64,000 nucleotides of DNA from Treponema sp. (GTDB lineage Bacteria > Spirochaetota > Spirochaetia > Treponematales > Treponemataceae). The notes beneath the pieces were generated by a model that saw nothing but the letters and a program-made list of their open reading frames with translations, searched no databases and had not been told where the DNA came from. Shown piece after piece: positions 51,987-60,570 of this stretch; positions within the stretch are counted from its first letter, which is position 1; every line of letters begins with the position of its first letter. The position numbers were made by a program, and so were the translations under genes. The stretch is taken from contig JAKSLY010000006.1 in NCBI GenBank assembly GCA_024400955.1, positions 1-64,000 of the forward strand, given 5' to 3'.

Positions 51987-52996
51987 TATTCAGAATCCAG
52001 AAGTTTTTCCAGTTCTTTTTGCAGTTCATCTTTATTTGGAAGATACAACTGATATTTACTGACAAACAGATTGTTTTCAATTCCTTGAGTTGCGTATTCC
52101 ATTAAAAGCTGGTCTTTGTATGCCCCAAGAACGATTCCAATTGGAGGATTATCACCTTCAGATGACATTTCGCTTTTAAAATAGTTCAAATACATATTCA
52201 TCTGGCCAACATCATAATGCTCAATTTCACCACGTTTAAGATCAATTAAAACAAAACACTTTAAAATATGATTATAAAAAACCAAATCAACCTTAAACTG
52301 ACGAGAACCAATTTGCATTTTGTATTGCCGTCCAATAAAGGCAAAACCTCGACCTAACTCCAATAAAAATCCTTGCAGGTTTTCTATTATCTTGTCTTCA
52401 AGTTCGCCTTCTTTGTATGCTTTTTGTTCTGGAATTCCAAGAAACTCAAGAACATAGGGATCTTTTACAATATCTTCCGGCGATTCAATCAAATGGCCGG
52501 ATTTAGAAAGTTCAATTACTTCTGACTTATCTTTACTCAAAGCAATTCTATGGAACAAAAGGCTTTTCATCTGGCGTTTTAATTCACGGACAGACCAGTT
52601 TTCAAGTTCACACTGTTTTACATAAAAGCCAAGTTCAAGTTCATCATCACATTTAAGAATTTCAACATAATGACTCCAGCTTAATTTTCCAGACAATGTC
52701 TGGAATTTTTGAAACTTTAAATAAAACTGTCTAATTTGAAAGAGATTGCTTTTGCTGAAACCTTTACCATAGGCAAGAGTCAAATCTTTTGAAAGAGTGA
52801 CAAGAAGTTCATCTCCATATTCAGCCCGCTCTTTACCATTCTGTTCAAACTCAACAATGTATCTTCCTATTTCCCAATAAGTTTTTACAAGGACATTGTT
52901 TACAGTCTGTACAACCTGCTTTTTGCTTTCCGAAAGAAGTGAACCAATATTTTCTACAAGAGTTTTGTAATTATCCATTGATAAATCATTTCCCAT
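51986..52996 (-). CDS. YhcG/DUF1016 family PD-(D/E)xK nuclease
   Basis: A 336-residue protein. The N-terminal half is the DUF1016_N helical domain (TYWEIGRYIVEFEQNGKERAEYGDELL, then FSKSNLFQIRQFYLKF, and LSWSHYVEIL). The C-terminal half is a nuclease domain with Asp 237 in FKVDLVFYN and DLK (252-254) in VLIDLKRGEI. I start at ATG 52996, which has AGGAG nine bases upstream; a TTG nine bases earlier is too close. It lies between a McrB-like gene (15 bases upstream) and a McrC-like gene (1-base overlap), an uncommon placement that suggests an added nuclease or control subunit. Confidence 0.88.
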   Translation of the reverse strand: MGNDLSMDNYKTLVENIGSLLSESKKQVVQTVNNVLVKTYWEIGRYIVEFEQNGKERAEYGDELLVTLSKDLTLAYGKGFSKSNLFQIRQFYLKFQKFQTLSGKLSWSHYVEILKCDDELELGFYVKQCELENWSVRELKRQMKSLLFHRIALSKDKSEVIELSKSGHLIESPEDIVKDPYVLEFLGIPEQKAYKEGELEDKIIENLQGFLLELGRGFAFIGRQYKMQIGSRQFKVDLVFYNHILKCFVLIDLKRGEIEHYDVGQMNMYLNYFKSEMSSEGDNPPIGIVLGAYKDQLLMEYATQGIENNLFVSKYQLYLPNKDELQKELEKLLDSE

Positions 52997-53011
52997 CCAA
53001 ATCAACTCCTG

Positions 53012-54418
53012 TTAAATAAAACTTGCGTACTGATAATTTTCCAGACGGATTTTCATCTTCTGGACTTTAGCAAGACTGAGCGAAAGTGATTTTTCTGTAC
53101 AGAATGATTCCAGTTTTTCCAAAAGACTTCCAACTTGTTTGCGGTTTCCGTGAACCTTTGGAAGAATTTTCTGGAGCAACTGCTCATCCATAAGATTTAC
53201 ATAATCTTCTTTAGAAAGAGTCTTTCCTTCATTCTGTGCAAGAGCATAGGCTGCATTGATATACAGACGGATTTCCTTTGCAGTTCTGAATGCAAATTCA
53301 AAACCAGAACCATCCAAAACATTTGAAATACCTTCAAGAATTGTTTTGCAGATATCAGAATTTGGTGGAAGGTCTTTTTTCTCTCTTACAGTTTTTGCCA
53401 ATGCCAGGAAACCTTCTGCAGAGCCATCGTTTACAGGTTCAATTTCTATTGGTTGAGTTTCAGCGGCAAAGTTTGCAAGTACATCGCTCTGTGCTGGAAT
53501 AAATTCAATTACATTTGCACGGTCCAGAACTTTTGGACTGAACATGTATGTTGTTTCATCGATGTTAACTGTACCAGTTACAAAAAGATTTTCTGGAAGC
53601 TCAATTGATTCTGGAATATCTGAATCGCAGTCTTCATCTTTACTGTAAAGAATGATTTTTTCATGAGATTCCATTGCACTTAAGAAGTCAGAAAAATATC
53701 GTTCAACATGGCTTAAGTTCATTTCATCAAGAATAAGGAAGAATGGAATTTCTGGATTATCACGAGCCAATAAAATAAAATCAAGAATTTTTGTTGATTC
53801 GTATGTCTTCTTAAGTGGATTGTAGAAGCCGAGGATTTTTGTATTATCTGTCCAATCTGAACCTACTGGGACGATGAGTTTATTGGCGATGATGCCTGTA
53901 TTTTCATCCTTTTTTCCAAGCCAAGTTGCCAAATCTTTTGCGATTTTTGTTTTACCTGTACCTGAGTTGCCGGCGAGGATAGTGAAAGGTTTGGAAAGAA
54001 GGGAAGTTGTGTAACGGAGAGTATATAAATTATCTGATAAAAAAACGTTAAAAGAAAAAAATGAATGAGTTGTTGCTGTCGAAAAATCAATACCGTTATT
54101 AAATTTTAAGCTTTCTTTAGTTATTAAAAATTTTTTATAATTTGAAAGGGCCGCATCTATCACAAGTCCTGAATGAGGATTCTTGTCCTTTCTTTCTGTT
54201 CTATAATTTATGTATTGCTCTGAATTTTTTAACTTTGATTCAAAAATATTAAATTCATCAACAGAATTACAATCAAAAATATTTTTTTCAATAATTCCTT
54301 CACTCATTAATTTTTGAGACCATACTTGTAATTCAATCGCATATCGTTCATTTGATTTTTTATCTTTTAGAGATTGAACAAACATATTATAGATTTCCGA
54401 TTGATGCTCTTTTTCCAT
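53012..54418 (-). CDS. McrB-like AAA+ GTPase
   Basis: A 468-residue AAA+ protein of the McrB branch. Walker A GNSGTGKT (150-157), Walker B LILDEMNLSHVERYFSDFLS (Asp 231, Glu 232), and the McrB-type signature GTVNIDET (Asn 285, Asp 287), thought to favour GTP, then SPKVLDRANVIEF. The N-terminal 110 residues (YAIELQVWSQKL...NPHSGLVIDAALSNYKKFL) form a small helical domain of the kind often placed before such motors. E. coli McrB instead has a DNA-binding DUF3578 domain. It is the first gene of the McrB-DUF1016-DUF2357 operon and probably translocates DNA. Confidence 0.87.
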   Translation of the reverse strand: MEKEHQSEIYNMFVQSLKDKKSNERYAIELQVWSQKLMSEGIIEKNIFDCNSVDEFNIFESKLKNSEQYINYRTERKDKNPHSGLVIDAALSNYKKFLITKESLKFNNGIDFSTATTHSFFSFNVFLSDNLYTLRYTTSLLSKPFTILAGNSGTGKTKIAKDLATWLGKKDENTGIIANKLIVPVGSDWTDNTKILGFYNPLKKTYESTKILDFILLARDNPEIPFFLILDEMNLSHVERYFSDFLSAMESHEKIILYSKDEDCDSDIPESIELPENLFVTGTVNIDETTYMFSPKVLDRANVIEFIPAQSDVLANFAAETQPIEIEPVNDGSAEGFLALAKTVREKKDLPPNSDICKTILEGISNVLDGSGFEFAFRTAKEIRLYINAAYALAQNEGKTLSKEDYVNLMDEQLLQKILPKVHGNRKQVGSLLEKLESFCTEKSLSLSLAKVQKMKIRLENYQYASFI

Positions 54419-54457
54419 TTTTTTACCTTTATCAAAAATTTATGTTAAATATGTTTT

Positions 54458-55213
54458 TTATATATTTAATGAATAAAATTCTTCCATAATCGATGGTAAA
54501 TAGCTTGTATAACCATTACCACTATTAACGCGACAATTAATTTCATTAATACGATTTTTAGTATTAATACATACTGGTATTGGAGAAGTTATATTTCCAA
54601 TACCTGCCATAAGAATGTTAAGCGGAACACCAAAATGTCCAGATTTTCCAGATTGAAGAAAAGCTGTAAGGGAGCGATATAATGTATTTTCAATAATGGT
54701 GTTATTTGATTCTGTTACAATTGACCTACAGCCTGCAAAATCTTCAAGTAATATTTTTGCTACTGGTTCCCAAAAATAATTTGCCGCATAAATTATATTT
54801 CCAATGTCTTTATCATTTGTCCAACCAGTCCAAACTCGATTATATTGTTTTTTAGCAATTTCTAGAATTAATTCAGGTTCTTTCTTCCATAATTCATCAC
54901 GAACTATGTTAAACACATTATACTGACTAACGATTCCATAAAATGGAATTTCAATAAAATGAATTAACGGAACAGGGGAATACATTTCCAATGCTACTAA
55001 TTGCTCAATAACAGATTTTTTGTCTTCAGGTTTAATAAATAATGCACCCGTGAGAAGCGCTGTAATATAACAGTTTTTTATTTCAATAGAGAATTCATTT
55101 GACTCTATTTGAGAAGAAATAAATTCTCGTATCTTTTCACCTGTTTTATAATCAAAAGATACTTCTGGTACTTTTGTTTTAAGAAAATTATTTATTATAA
55201 AACTATTTTTCAT
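54458..55213 (-). CDS. Unknown protein within the defence island
   Basis: A 251-residue protein I cannot place. It is mostly helical and neutral, with no signal peptide or membrane segment. It has blocks such as CYITALLTGALFIKPEDKKSVIEQLVALEM, WTGWTNDKDIGNIIYAANYFWEPVAKILLEDFAG, and a Gly-rich stretch SGKSGHFGVPLNILMAGIGNI. It is very AT-rich. It lies 39 bases before the McrB-like gene and 69 bases after the ATPase-nuclease gene, all in one direction, so it may be co-transcribed with either system. It could be a specificity or helper subunit, but the sequence does not show it. Confidence 0.55.
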   Translation of the reverse strand: MKNSFIINNFLKTKVPEVSFDYKTGEKIREFISSQIESNEFSIEIKNCYITALLTGALFIKPEDKKSVIEQLVALEMYSPVPLIHFIEIPFYGIVSQYNVFNIVRDELWKKEPELILEIAKKQYNRVWTGWTNDKDIGNIIYAANYFWEPVAKILLEDFAGCRSIVTESNNTIIENTLYRSLTAFLQSGKSGHFGVPLNILMAGIGNITSPIPVCINTKNRINEINCRVNSGNGYTSYLPSIMEEFYSLNI

Positions 55214-55282
55214 AGTAAAATTCCAATTGTCAATCCACCTAGGCCACAGAATAATTCGCCTAATTTGAAAACTGACATATAT

Positions 55283-57172
55283 CTAATTCCTTATACTATC
55301 TCTTTTTGTTTCTTCAATTTTTGAATATAAATCATAAAGATTTTTATTGTATATTCTTGCTTCAGCAAGTAAATCTGAATATGACTTTATAAAAATATTT
55401 TGTGTTTTTAAACCATCTCTCATTATTTCTGCTCCAGGTTCATAAGTCATATTATCAGATATTAAATATCCATATACTTCTTTAGCCTGTTCAGGATATT
55501 GACGTTTAATAAATTCTACATAAGCTGAAATCTGTTGAAGTTGTTTAGAAGTTAACTTCACACAAGGCCGCTTTAGTTCAATTATATGAATAATACCTGA
55601 ATCATTCGTACATAAAAAATCAATTCTTCTATCACTTTCGGGTAATTCATCATCATTGAAAGTTTCTTTCAGTATTTTTGAATATGTAACTTCACGTTCA
55701 AATTTTGACATTCTTGCATCTAATAACCATGGGAATTCTTCCAAGAATTTTTGAACAACTTTTGTTTCAGATGCATTTTCTCTTACTATTTTCTCAAATT
55801 GTTCGATCGTTTTAATTCTTCCTAAAGAAATCTTAGCAAATTCTTTTGCTTCAATTTCAGCCCAGTCAGTTAAAAGCTTTAAAGCGTTTTCATTACCTAA
55901 TTCGTTTAAATTATCTAATTTTGCAGTGAAATCCTTGAATCCTGTAAAATCATACATATCTTTTATACAAGATAAATATTCTTTTGCAGATTCTTCTTCG
56001 ATATTTTCATTATCAATAATTGCGTCGACTAATTTTTTTGCTAAAGGTTGTTCTGCTGGATTTAAATTATTAATCCAATCATCAGGATTAATACCTCCAT
56101 CTATAATTCTTTTCTTCTTATCATTTTTTCTTTCAATACGCCATTTTGATTGAGTAAGAGAAACTATTTTTTGCATCAATTCATTTAACAGTTTTAAATC
56201 ACTATTATTGTAAGAATCCCAAGCTAAAGATTTGCGGTCTGTAGAACAATTATCTATTTCTTTTGATGCATCAACAAAATCTACATAAAAAGATCCTGTC
56301 ATATATTGAAAGAAGTTGTCGTTTCCACGTTTACTGAATGACATATTTTCTTGCACAAGTTTTCCACGAGAAAATAAGATTATTCCTTGTTGATTTTTTT
56401 TCAGAGGTGTTTTACTTGTATATATTTCTCCATGTATATTATTATTGATTCCAAAATTATATAAGTTTTCCGAAGACTCTTTTAACTCTAAGAAATCCCT
56501 AGGGAATTTCCAACTAAATTGGTACAAGTCTTCTGAAAACTCATTCTTATTGATTTCAAGATTTTTATCATTGTTTATATGTACGATAAAATCAGATGAA
56601 AAAACTCGGAATCTTGATAAAATTTCGGAACGCAAATCATTAAAATCAAATTCTGCTGATGTTGCCAATTTTTCTATTTTGATTAGAGTTCCATTTGGAT
56701 CCTTTACAGGAAGATTCTTGTCAATAATTTTAGGTTTGTATTTATCTGAATGACTGTTTTTTATATCATCGTAGTTCATTGTAAAGGTATTTTTTATACC
56801 GTTTTTTATGGTAGAAACAGTAATTACTTTTCCAATTCCAAACATTGATAATTTACCCAAACCTTTTTTCCCGAGAACCGGTCTAGAAGATTTCGTAACA
56901 TCACATTTATTTTCAACACGCCTATTTCGTCCAATTTTTAAGAAACAGTTATTCAATTCATTAAAATCCATTCCATTCCCATCATCTCTAACCGAAATGG
57001 ATTTTGTGTCTTCTGTGCAAAAATCTATATAAACATTATGAGCATCTGAATCCCAGGCATTTGATATTAGTTCTGCAATCATCGGAGGAATAGTTGAATA
57101 TAATTTCACTCCCAGATGATCGATAATATTGATATCGAATGTAATCTCTAATTCTTCTTTTTCTTCACTCAT
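55283..57172 (-). CDS. MORC/MutL-like GHKL ATPase fused to a PD-(D/E)xK nuclease
   Basis: A 629-residue protein. The N-terminal GHKL ATPase has the N box AELISNAWDSDA (Asn 38), the G1 box VRDDGNGMDF (61-70), and the G2 loop GKKGLGKLS (101-109). A transducer region and helices follow. The C-terminus has a nuclease core: RRIDFLC and HIIELKRP (about residues 515-535). Such MutL/MORC-like ATPases are known companions of cytosine methylases and Vsr in restriction-modification systems. Its ATG overlaps the methylase stop by eight bases (ATGAGTGA), so both are made together. It is probably the restriction subunit. Confidence 0.85.
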   Translation of the reverse strand: MSEEKEELEITFDINIIDHLGVKLYSTIPPMIAELISNAWDSDAHNVYIDFCTEDTKSISVRDDGNGMDFNELNNCFLKIGRNRRVENKCDVTKSSRPVLGKKGLGKLSMFGIGKVITVSTIKNGIKNTFTMNYDDIKNSHSDKYKPKIIDKNLPVKDPNGTLIKIEKLATSAEFDFNDLRSEILSRFRVFSSDFIVHINNDKNLEINKNEFSEDLYQFSWKFPRDFLELKESSENLYNFGINNNIHGEIYTSKTPLKKNQQGIILFSRGKLVQENMSFSKRGNDNFFQYMTGSFYVDFVDASKEIDNCSTDRKSLAWDSYNNSDLKLLNELMQKIVSLTQSKWRIERKNDKKKRIIDGGINPDDWINNLNPAEQPLAKKLVDAIIDNENIEEESAKEYLSCIKDMYDFTGFKDFTAKLDNLNELGNENALKLLTDWAEIEAKEFAKISLGRIKTIEQFEKIVRENASETKVVQKFLEEFPWLLDARMSKFEREVTYSKILKETFNDDELPESDRRIDFLCTNDSGIIHIIELKRPCVKLTSKQLQQISAYVEFIKRQYPEQAKEVYGYLISDNMTYEPGAEIMRDGLKTQNIFIKSYSDLLAEARIYNKNLYDLYSKIEETKRDSIRN

Positions 57173-58424
57173 TCCAATTATCCCTCAAACTTTCTGCAAT
57201 TTTTTGTGCCAATAAAACGGGTACTGCGTTTCCTATCTGTCTGAATGCATCTGTACGACTTGGTTTTCCTGATAAGCTTTCAAAATAATAATCATCTGGA
57301 AATGTCTGTAATCTTGCAACTTCTCTTGGTGTCAAAGAACGGTTTTGTTCTAATTCCGGATGAATATAATAGTGCCCGTCTTTTGCAATATGTGCTACAA
57401 CTGTCTGTGAAGCCGATTCATCCTTTGCTACAACCTTAAACCGATCTTGGAATGTATTTTGATTTCTATGCGATTTTAATCGTTCTGGTAAATCTGCATA
57501 TTTTAAACGTTCATGCTGAGTATTCCATTTGTTTACTGCAATGCGATAAATTTCCAAGTCCTGTTCTTTATGAGTTCTACTGCAATAATAAGTTACCGGC
57601 ATACCAGGGACATTACTTCTTACTCCACTTTCTATAAGCCATGGATCTGGATTATTTCCAAGCTGACAATTGTAAACGTCTCCTTCGCCAGCATGAATAA
57701 TTGGTAAATCAGAGAAAATCGCACTTACATGGGCATCAGTAGGAACATGTTCCGGCCACTGAAAATTAAAGTTTGCATCAGTTCTTCTTCCTACGATAAT
57801 AATTCTCTTTCGATTTTGAAGAACTCCATAATCCCGTGCATTCAATGTTTTTTGACTTATCGTGTATCCAGCCTTATTAAAGGCTTTCTTCATCATATTA
57901 AGATATAGACGGCCTTTTTCATCTTTCGCACTCAACAAGCCTACCACGTTTTCAAATACAAAATATTTTGGCTCGTATTTTTTAAGAAATTTTACATAAA
58001 ACGTATAGAGGTAATTCCTGCTATCATGAAGCATTCCATCAGGGTCTCTTGATCTTCCCATAAGTGAATAAGCCTGACATGGAGGGCCACCTACAATCAA
58101 GTCTATAGATTCATTCCCCTTAAGGTTATCTATGTTTTTAAAAATTGACTTTAATGTCTTAGCACTGATTTCTTCGCAAATCACGGAATCCAGTTTTTCT
58201 TTGGGTATATAGGAATATAATTTTTCTCTAGAAATTTGACCTGAGGTGTATTCAATATAAGGAGTGAGATTATTTATCTGTTCAAGATAGTGAAATGCTG
58301 TTCTGGTTTTGAGGGTATAGCATGCAGCTTCGTTGATTTCCACATGAGCAACTGGTTTAAAACCTGCTTTGATAAATCCTTCTGAAAGTCCGCCAGCTCC
58401 AGCAAACAAATCCAAATAACGCAT
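57165..58424 (-). CDS. DNA (cytosine-5) methyltransferase, Dcm type
   Basis: A 419-residue C5 methyltransferase. Motif I DLFAGAGGLSEGF (5-17), motif IV GGPPCQAYS with catalytic Cys 116, motif VI FENVVG (157-162), motif VIII QNRKRI (203-208), and C-terminal motifs IX-X with RLQTFPDDY and QIGNAVPVLLAQKIAESL. It should protect host DNA from the ATPase-nuclease encoded downstream, whose gene it overlaps. The recognition site is not readable from the protein. GGGAGG lies upstream of the ATG. Full length; AT-rich. Confidence 0.92.
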   Translation of the reverse strand: MRYLDLFAGAGGLSEGFIKAGFKPVAHVEINEAACYTLKTRTAFHYLEQINNLTPYIEYTSGQISREKLYSYIPKEKLDSVICEEISAKTLKSIFKNIDNLKGNESIDLIVGGPPCQAYSLMGRSRDPDGMLHDSRNYLYTFYVKFLKKYEPKYFVFENVVGLLSAKDEKGRLYLNMMKKAFNKAGYTISQKTLNARDYGVLQNRKRIIIVGRRTDANFNFQWPEHVPTDAHVSAIFSDLPIIHAGEGDVYNCQLGNNPDPWLIESGVRSNVPGMPVTYYCSRTHKEQDLEIYRIAVNKWNTQHERLKYADLPERLKSHRNQNTFQDRFKVVAKDESASQTVVAHIAKDGHYYIHPELEQNRSLTPREVARLQTFPDDYYFESLSGKPSRTDAFRQIGNAVPVLLAQKIAESLRDNWNE

Positions 58425-58738
58425 TGTACTGGCTTACCTCCCTTTTTTAAATAACTCCCATTATATCATAAAATTATATTGTGAATTTGCTATATTTTCA
58501 ATAAATGATTTGTCAAGTGGATTATTATTAATTTATTAGTGGGCGTTGCGGGCCGGCGTTTGAGGCCCGCAGAAGGGGTAGGGTACAAGGTCGTACGATC
58601 GCAAGGGGAGAGTCACTACGCTTACGAGTTTTGTTTTACCGATTCGAAAGTATTCATTTCTTTTCGAATCGGTTGCGTAAATACGCAATTTTTCCGATTT
58701 TTATCACAATGCTTTATGTTCTGGTTTACAGCTGAAAG
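58425..58738. other. 314-bp spacer with GC-rich piece and inverted repeats
   Basis: No gene. 58540-58620 is GC-rich in an otherwise AT-rich island and contains GCGGGCCGG...GGCCCGC (about 58549-58577). Then come ACCGATTCGAAA (58638-58649) and TTTCGAATCGGT (58662-58673), a perfect 12-bp inverted repeat, and directly after it TTGCGTA-AA-TACGCAA (58673-58688). A similar TGCGTATTTACGCA is at 63827-63840. Confidence 0.6.
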
Positions 58739-59194
58739 TTACCCGCTGATCACCAGTTCCGCTTCCGTTGATTCATTCAGCCATTCAATAATTCGACCCG
58801 TAGCTTTTTCAATTTTCTGTTTAGATTGCTTTCCGCGGATTGCACATTCCCAGACTGTACAGACACGCCAGCAGATATCCTGATATTTTGCCAGGTTTTC
58901 TGCATCTCGTTGTTTGTTGAGGGTAAACTTTTTCTGCCAGAATTCTATATTTGATTTTGGCATTCTGTAATACTGGCAGTTTTCGTGCGCATGTCAGAAG
59001 TAACCATTGATAAATATTACCGCGTAGTATCTTGGAAGGACTAAATCTGGACTACTAGGATAACGGCAATCACATACTCGAAAACGAAACCCTGCTTTAT
59101 GCAAAGCTGAACGAATTTTCTTTTCAATTGAAGTATTTTTACCTCGAATGTGAGACATTACACTACTACGTTGTTGTTTGGAAATTTTATCCAT
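58739..59194 (-). pseudogene. vsr-type mismatch endonuclease broken by an in-frame TGA
   Basis: A very-short-patch repair endonuclease gene, which nicks at T:G mismatches left by deamination of 5-methylcytosine. The upper part (59194-58997) gives SSVMSHIRGKNTSIEKKIRSALHKAGFRFRV and SSPDLVLPRYYAVIFINGYF. Then TGA at 58996-58994 falls exactly where the family has the conserved Trp of GCFWH. Translation in the same frame continues HAHENCQYYRMPKSNIEFWQKKFTLN... to a normal C-terminus. So there is one nonsense change (TGG to TGA) plus Tyr for Cys in GCF. The catalytic Asp and His are retained. Probably inactive, and recent. Confidence 0.85.
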
Positions 59195-59255
59195 TTCTTA
59201 CCTGTTGATCTTGTATATTTTATCATTTATAATTAAAATATTCATGGTAGTGTCA

Positions 59256-59302
59256 TTGTTTGATACAACCTTTATATTATAATGAGACAATCAATCATTG
59301 AT
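59256..59302 (+). promoter_or_regulatory. Promoter of the Sau3AI-like R-M genes with a palindrome
   Basis: TTGTTT (59256-59261), 16 bases, TATAAT (59278-59283). The palindrome ATCAATCATTGAT (59290-59302) sits over the expected start and includes a GATC nearby (59301-59304). No C-protein gene is present, so the methylase might regulate itself. Confidence 0.45.
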
Positions 59303-59332
59303 CGAATCTCTTATTTATGGTAAATTAAAAAT

Positions 59333-60535
59333 ATGGAAAAGACTGTCTGTGAACTTTTTGCTGGTGTTGGGGGATTCCGACTCGGCCTAGAAAAATCATC
59401 AAAGGAATGGAAAACTGTTTTCTTCTCTCAGTGGGAACCTGGAAAAACGAAACAGTGGGCACATGATTGTTATGTTGCTCATTTTGGTGATATTAACGAA
59501 AACACAGGTATCGACATTGCTCTTGTAGATAAAAAATCTATTGATAGTCACAATCTTCTTGTCGGTGGATTTCCTTGCCAGGATTATTCAGTAGCACATT
59601 CATTAAATGGTGAAAAAGGAATTGAAGGAAAGAAAGGTGTTCTCTGGTGGCAGATTAGAGATATTCTTATTGCAAAGCAGGCTCCTTTTGTTCTTCTTGA
59701 AAATGTAGACCGTTTATTGAAATCTCCATCAAAACAGCGTGGCCGTGATTTTGGGATTATTCTTGCTTGTCTAGCAGAACTTGGTTATTCGGTTGAATGG
59801 CGTGTATTAAATGCTGCTGAATATGGTAATGCACAGAGACGAAGAAGAACTTATATTTTTGCTTATAGGAATACAACAAAATATGCTGCATCAGTAAAAG
59901 ACTTGCCAGCTGGAACAATCATCCAGAATGAAGGATTCTTTGCAAAGACATTTCCTCTTGTTGCAATGGAAAATTTCCATGACTGCGTAGTTGACTATTC
60001 CGATATTCAGAAAATTTCTGATTCGTTTGCTTTTGGTTTTGATAATTCTGGATTCATGAAAGATGGCCATATCTATACTGCAAAAACAACTCCAAAACTA
60101 GAGAAACCAATTATCCTCAGAAGTATTGCAGAATCAAATGTATCTGAAGAATTTTATATTACTGAAGATAAGATGCCTAAATGGCAATATCTTAAAGGTG
60201 CAAAGAAAATTGAGCGCGTTGCTAAAACAGGATTTGCATACACCTTTAGTGAAGGTCCAGTAGCATTCCCCGATTCATTGGATTTACCAGCTCGTACAAT
60301 GCTCACTTCTGAAGCAACTGTAAACCGCAGTTCTCATGTAATTGAAGATCCTGCTAATGGTAGACTTCGGTTGATTACTCCACTTGAAGCAGAACGTATC
60401 CAGGGTTTTGAAGATAATTGGACAAATACGGGTATGCCACAGAAGTTTAGATATTTCTGTATGGGAAATGCTCTAGTGGTACCTCTTGTTACAAGAATGG
60501 GTAATACACTAAATAAAATCTTTGAAAATGAATAA
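59333..60535 (+). CDS. Cytosine-5 DNA methyltransferase of a Sau3AI-like system
   Basis: A 400-residue C5 methyltransferase. Motif I ELFAGVGGFRLGL (7-19), catalytic motif IV GGFPCQDYS (Cys 82), motif VI LLENVDR (121-127), motif VIII NAQRRRRTYI (166-175), and end motifs RIQGFEDNWT and FCMGNALVVPLV. From its pairing with a Sau3AI-type endonuclease 35 bases downstream it should methylate the C of GATC. It is distinct from the Dcm at 57165, and oriented the other way. The start is the first ATG, in an AT-rich leader with no clear ribosome site. Confidence 0.92.
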   Translation: MEKTVCELFAGVGGFRLGLEKSSKEWKTVFFSQWEPGKTKQWAHDCYVAHFGDINENTGIDIALVDKKSIDSHNLLVGGFPCQDYSVAHSLNGEKGIEGKKGVLWWQIRDILIAKQAPFVLLENVDRLLKSPSKQRGRDFGIILACLAELGYSVEWRVLNAAEYGNAQRRRRTYIFAYRNTTKYAASVKDLPAGTIIQNEGFFAKTFPLVAMENFHDCVVDYSDIQKISDSFAFGFDNSGFMKDGHIYTAKTTPKLEKPIILRSIAESNVSEEFYITEDKMPKWQYLKGAKKIERVAKTGFAYTFSEGPVAFPDSLDLPARTMLTSEATVNRSSHVIEDPANGRLRLITPLEAERIQGFEDNWTNTGMPQKFRYFCMGNALVVPLVTRMGNTLNKIFENE

Positions 60536-60570
60536 TCACTAATCGCTTAAAATAATCCGATAATACTCTT

